Origin: Leptolyngbyaceae cyanobacterium RM1_1_2
Lineage (GTDB): Bacteria; Cyanobacteriota; Cyanobacteriia; Phormidesmidales; Phormidesmidaceae
DNA length: 64,000 nucleotides
Reading direction: 5' to 3'
NCBI GenBank assembly: GCA_012032345.1
Contig: JAAUQI010000026.1
Span: 1 to 64,000 of the forward strand
The notes under the pieces were generated by a model. It searched no databases, was not told where the DNA came from, and saw only the letters and a list, made by a program, of their open reading frames with translations. Positions 62,619 to 64,000 of the stretch are shown here, one piece after another. The stretch's first letter is position 1; each line of letters begins with the position of its first letter. The position numbers and the translations under genes are program-made.

Positions 62619-63998
62619 GTGACTGATAAAATCATGGGTGGTGAGATAGCGCTAGCAGAAATGGCGGCAGTGATAGGCGCTCAGCCAAATGCGGCGATCG
62701 CAGATTTAGCAGCGCCGATCACAGAGATTGTCACAGATACGCGAAAATTAGCGCCGGGATCTCTGTTTTTAGCGCTGGTGGGAGAGCGCTTTGACGCTCA
62801 TCAGTTTGTCTCGGAGGCGATCGCTGCAGGCGCAGTCGCGGCAGTGGTCAGCCACAACGTAGCCCTGAACGACGACTATCCGCTGCTGAGAGTTGCATGT
62901 CCTCTAAGGGCCTATCAGCAGCTAGGACACTGGTGGCGACAGCGATCAGCAGCCAAAATTATTGCGATTACAGGGTCAGTGGGTAAGACCACGACTAAGG
63001 AACTGCTGGCTGCCGCCTTGTCCACTCAGGGATCGGTACTCAAAACTCAGGCCAACTACAACAACGAAATTGGTGTCCCTAAAACGCTGCTCTCTCTAAA
63101 ACCAACCCACCAGTTTGGCGTAGTCGAAATGGGTATGCGGGCGGCGGGAGAAATTGCCTTGCTGAGCCAGATTGCTCAACCGGACGTGGCCGTGATTACT
63201 AATGTAGGGACGGCCCATATTGGCCGACTCGGGTCTGAACAGGCGATCGCCAATGCCAAGTGTGAGCTGCTGGCAGAAATGCCGTCTACTAGCTTAGCGA
63301 TCCTCAACTATGACAATAAGCGGCTAATCAAAACAGCCGCGACTGTCTGGCAAGGTCGGCAGATTACCTACGGCCTAAGCGGGGGCGATATTCAAGGGCA
63401 ATTAGCTACCGTAGATACGCTGGTGGTCGCAGGTGTTCACCTGCCGCTGCCGCTGCCGGGAGAGCACAATGCGCTCAATTATTTAGCGGCGATCGCAGTC
63501 ATGCAGGCACTTGATCTAGACTGGCGCATCTTAGCCCAGGGAATTTCCGTAGAGCTACCCGCAGGCCGATCGCAACGGCGGGCGATCGCAGCTGATATCT
63601 GGCTGCTGGATGAAACCTACAACGCCGGGGTTGAGTCCATGACAGCGGCTTTGCGCTTGCTGGCCCAAACGCCGGGTCAGCGCCACCTAGCAGTGCTGGG
63701 CACGATGAAAGAGCTAGGGGCGCGATCGCCGGAATTTCACTATCAGGTGGGACAGGTGGTCAGACAGCTCCAGCTAGACTATTTGTTTATTCTGGCCGAC
63801 CCCGCTGAAGCTGAAGCACTAGCTGAGGGCGCAGCTCCCGTACCGAGTGAGAAATTCGATAGCCACGCGGCGCTGCTTGAGCGAGTACGGGAATTTTTGC
63901 GCACGGGCGATCGCCTCTTGCTAAAAGCCTCACGCGCTGTTGCTTTAGATCAAATTGCCGATCAGCTCTGCCCACAATCAGTCAGGGCAAACCCGTAG
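62619..63998 (+). CDS. murF: UDP-N-acetylmuramoyl-tripeptide--D-alanyl-D-alanine ligase
   Basis: About 459 residues. The Mur ligase ATP loop is AITGSVGKTTTKELLAAAL, with the NYNNEIGVPKTLLSL, ITNVGTAHIGRLGS and NALNYLAAIAVM blocks. The C-terminal domain has LLDETYNAGVESM and AVLGTMKELG, the MurF-type end. It adds D-Ala-D-Ala to the peptidoglycan precursor. The start is GTG at 62619 or ATG at 62634; neither has a strong ribosome site. It faces away from the candidate origin. Confidence 0.94.
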   Translation: MTDKIMGGEIALAEMAAVIGAQPNAAIADLAAPITEIVTDTRKLAPGSLFLALVGERFDAHQFVSEAIAAGAVAAVVSHNVALNDDYPLLRVACPLRAYQQLGHWWRQRSAAKIIAITGSVGKTTTKELLAAALSTQGSVLKTQANYNNEIGVPKTLLSLKPTHQFGVVEMGMRAAGEIALLSQIAQPDVAVITNVGTAHIGRLGSEQAIANAKCELLAEMPSTSLAILNYDNKRLIKTAATVWQGRQITYGLSGGDIQGQLATVDTLVVAGVHLPLPLPGEHNALNYLAAIAVMQALDLDWRILAQGISVELPAGRSQRRAIAADIWLLDETYNAGVESMTAALRLLAQTPGQRHLAVLGTMKELGARSPEFHYQVGQVVRQLQLDYLFILADPAEAEALAEGAAPVPSEKFDSHAALLERVREFLRTGDRLLLKASRAVALDQIADQLCPQSVRANP

Positions 63999-64000
63999 TC

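Overview
The window looks like chromosomal DNA from a filamentous or unicellular cyanobacterium of the Leptolyngbya/Synechococcales type. The octamer GCGATCGC (HIP1) is scattered densely through coding and non-coding DNA. Many genes belong to families confined to cyanobacteria and plastids: Psb30, EbsA, DUF760, DUF1823, DUF2808, a PaO-type Rieske oxygenase, cyanoexosortase with its partners, and paired half-size manganese exporters. No rRNA, tRNA, CRISPR array, prophage or intact insertion sequence was seen. The content is mostly core and household.

Layout. 1-5.1 kb: a leftward group (NUDIX hydrolase, folK, degenerate cyclase-like protein, thioredoxin) divergent from fabG and a sensor histidine kinase, which converges on a receiver-only regulator. 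5.7-9.2 kb: a PEP-CTERM protein followed by a cyanoexosortase operon (exosortase, system-associated protein, HpsJ-like protein). 9.2-16 kb: mutY, DUF760, a short-loop ferredoxin with a DUF2470 protein, pyrC, lepB and a His-rich Ni/Co exporter. 16-25.9 kb: dnaK, a run of small cyanobacterial proteins, a 21-bp repeat array, topA and a Rieske oxygenase. 26-33 kb: an alkylation-repair pair (Ada-AlkA fusion and Ogt), an EamA transporter, a multi-PAS/GAF kinase, a TPR protein and a receiver protein. 33-45.6 kb: a gyrase-type subunit A, an ABC ATPase, secreted MsrA, cysteine desulfurase, a sodium:solute symporter, GNAT, YajQ, MAPEG, a Rossmann-like DprA-type protein, a BioD/DRTGG protein and ebsA. 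46-52.5 kb: a glycolipid-type glycosyltransferase, DUF2808, two hemi manganese exporters, a YkgJ protein, psb30 and ffh. 52.7-64 kb: a GAF protein of unknown output, a secreted collagen-like protein, def, htrA, dnaA, a conserved dnaA-neighbour protein, an AT-rich candidate origin region and murF.

The most important technical observation is that at least 13 otherwise well-conserved genes, including essential dnaA, folK and the gyrase-type subunit, are each broken by one single-base shift. Two small remnants carry three more. Almost all shifts fall in homopolymers or directly beside GCGATCGC. This pattern fits uncorrected long-read or methylation-linked base-calling errors better than biology, so I describe these as single genes and give the shift position. 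The most interesting biological items are the self-contained exosortase locus with an adjacent substrate, an exact 7 x 21-bp array that can be read as a heptapeptide repeat, a MITE-like repeat family with heptamer tracts, manganese-export genes beside a photosystem II subunit, and a candidate oriC near dnaA.
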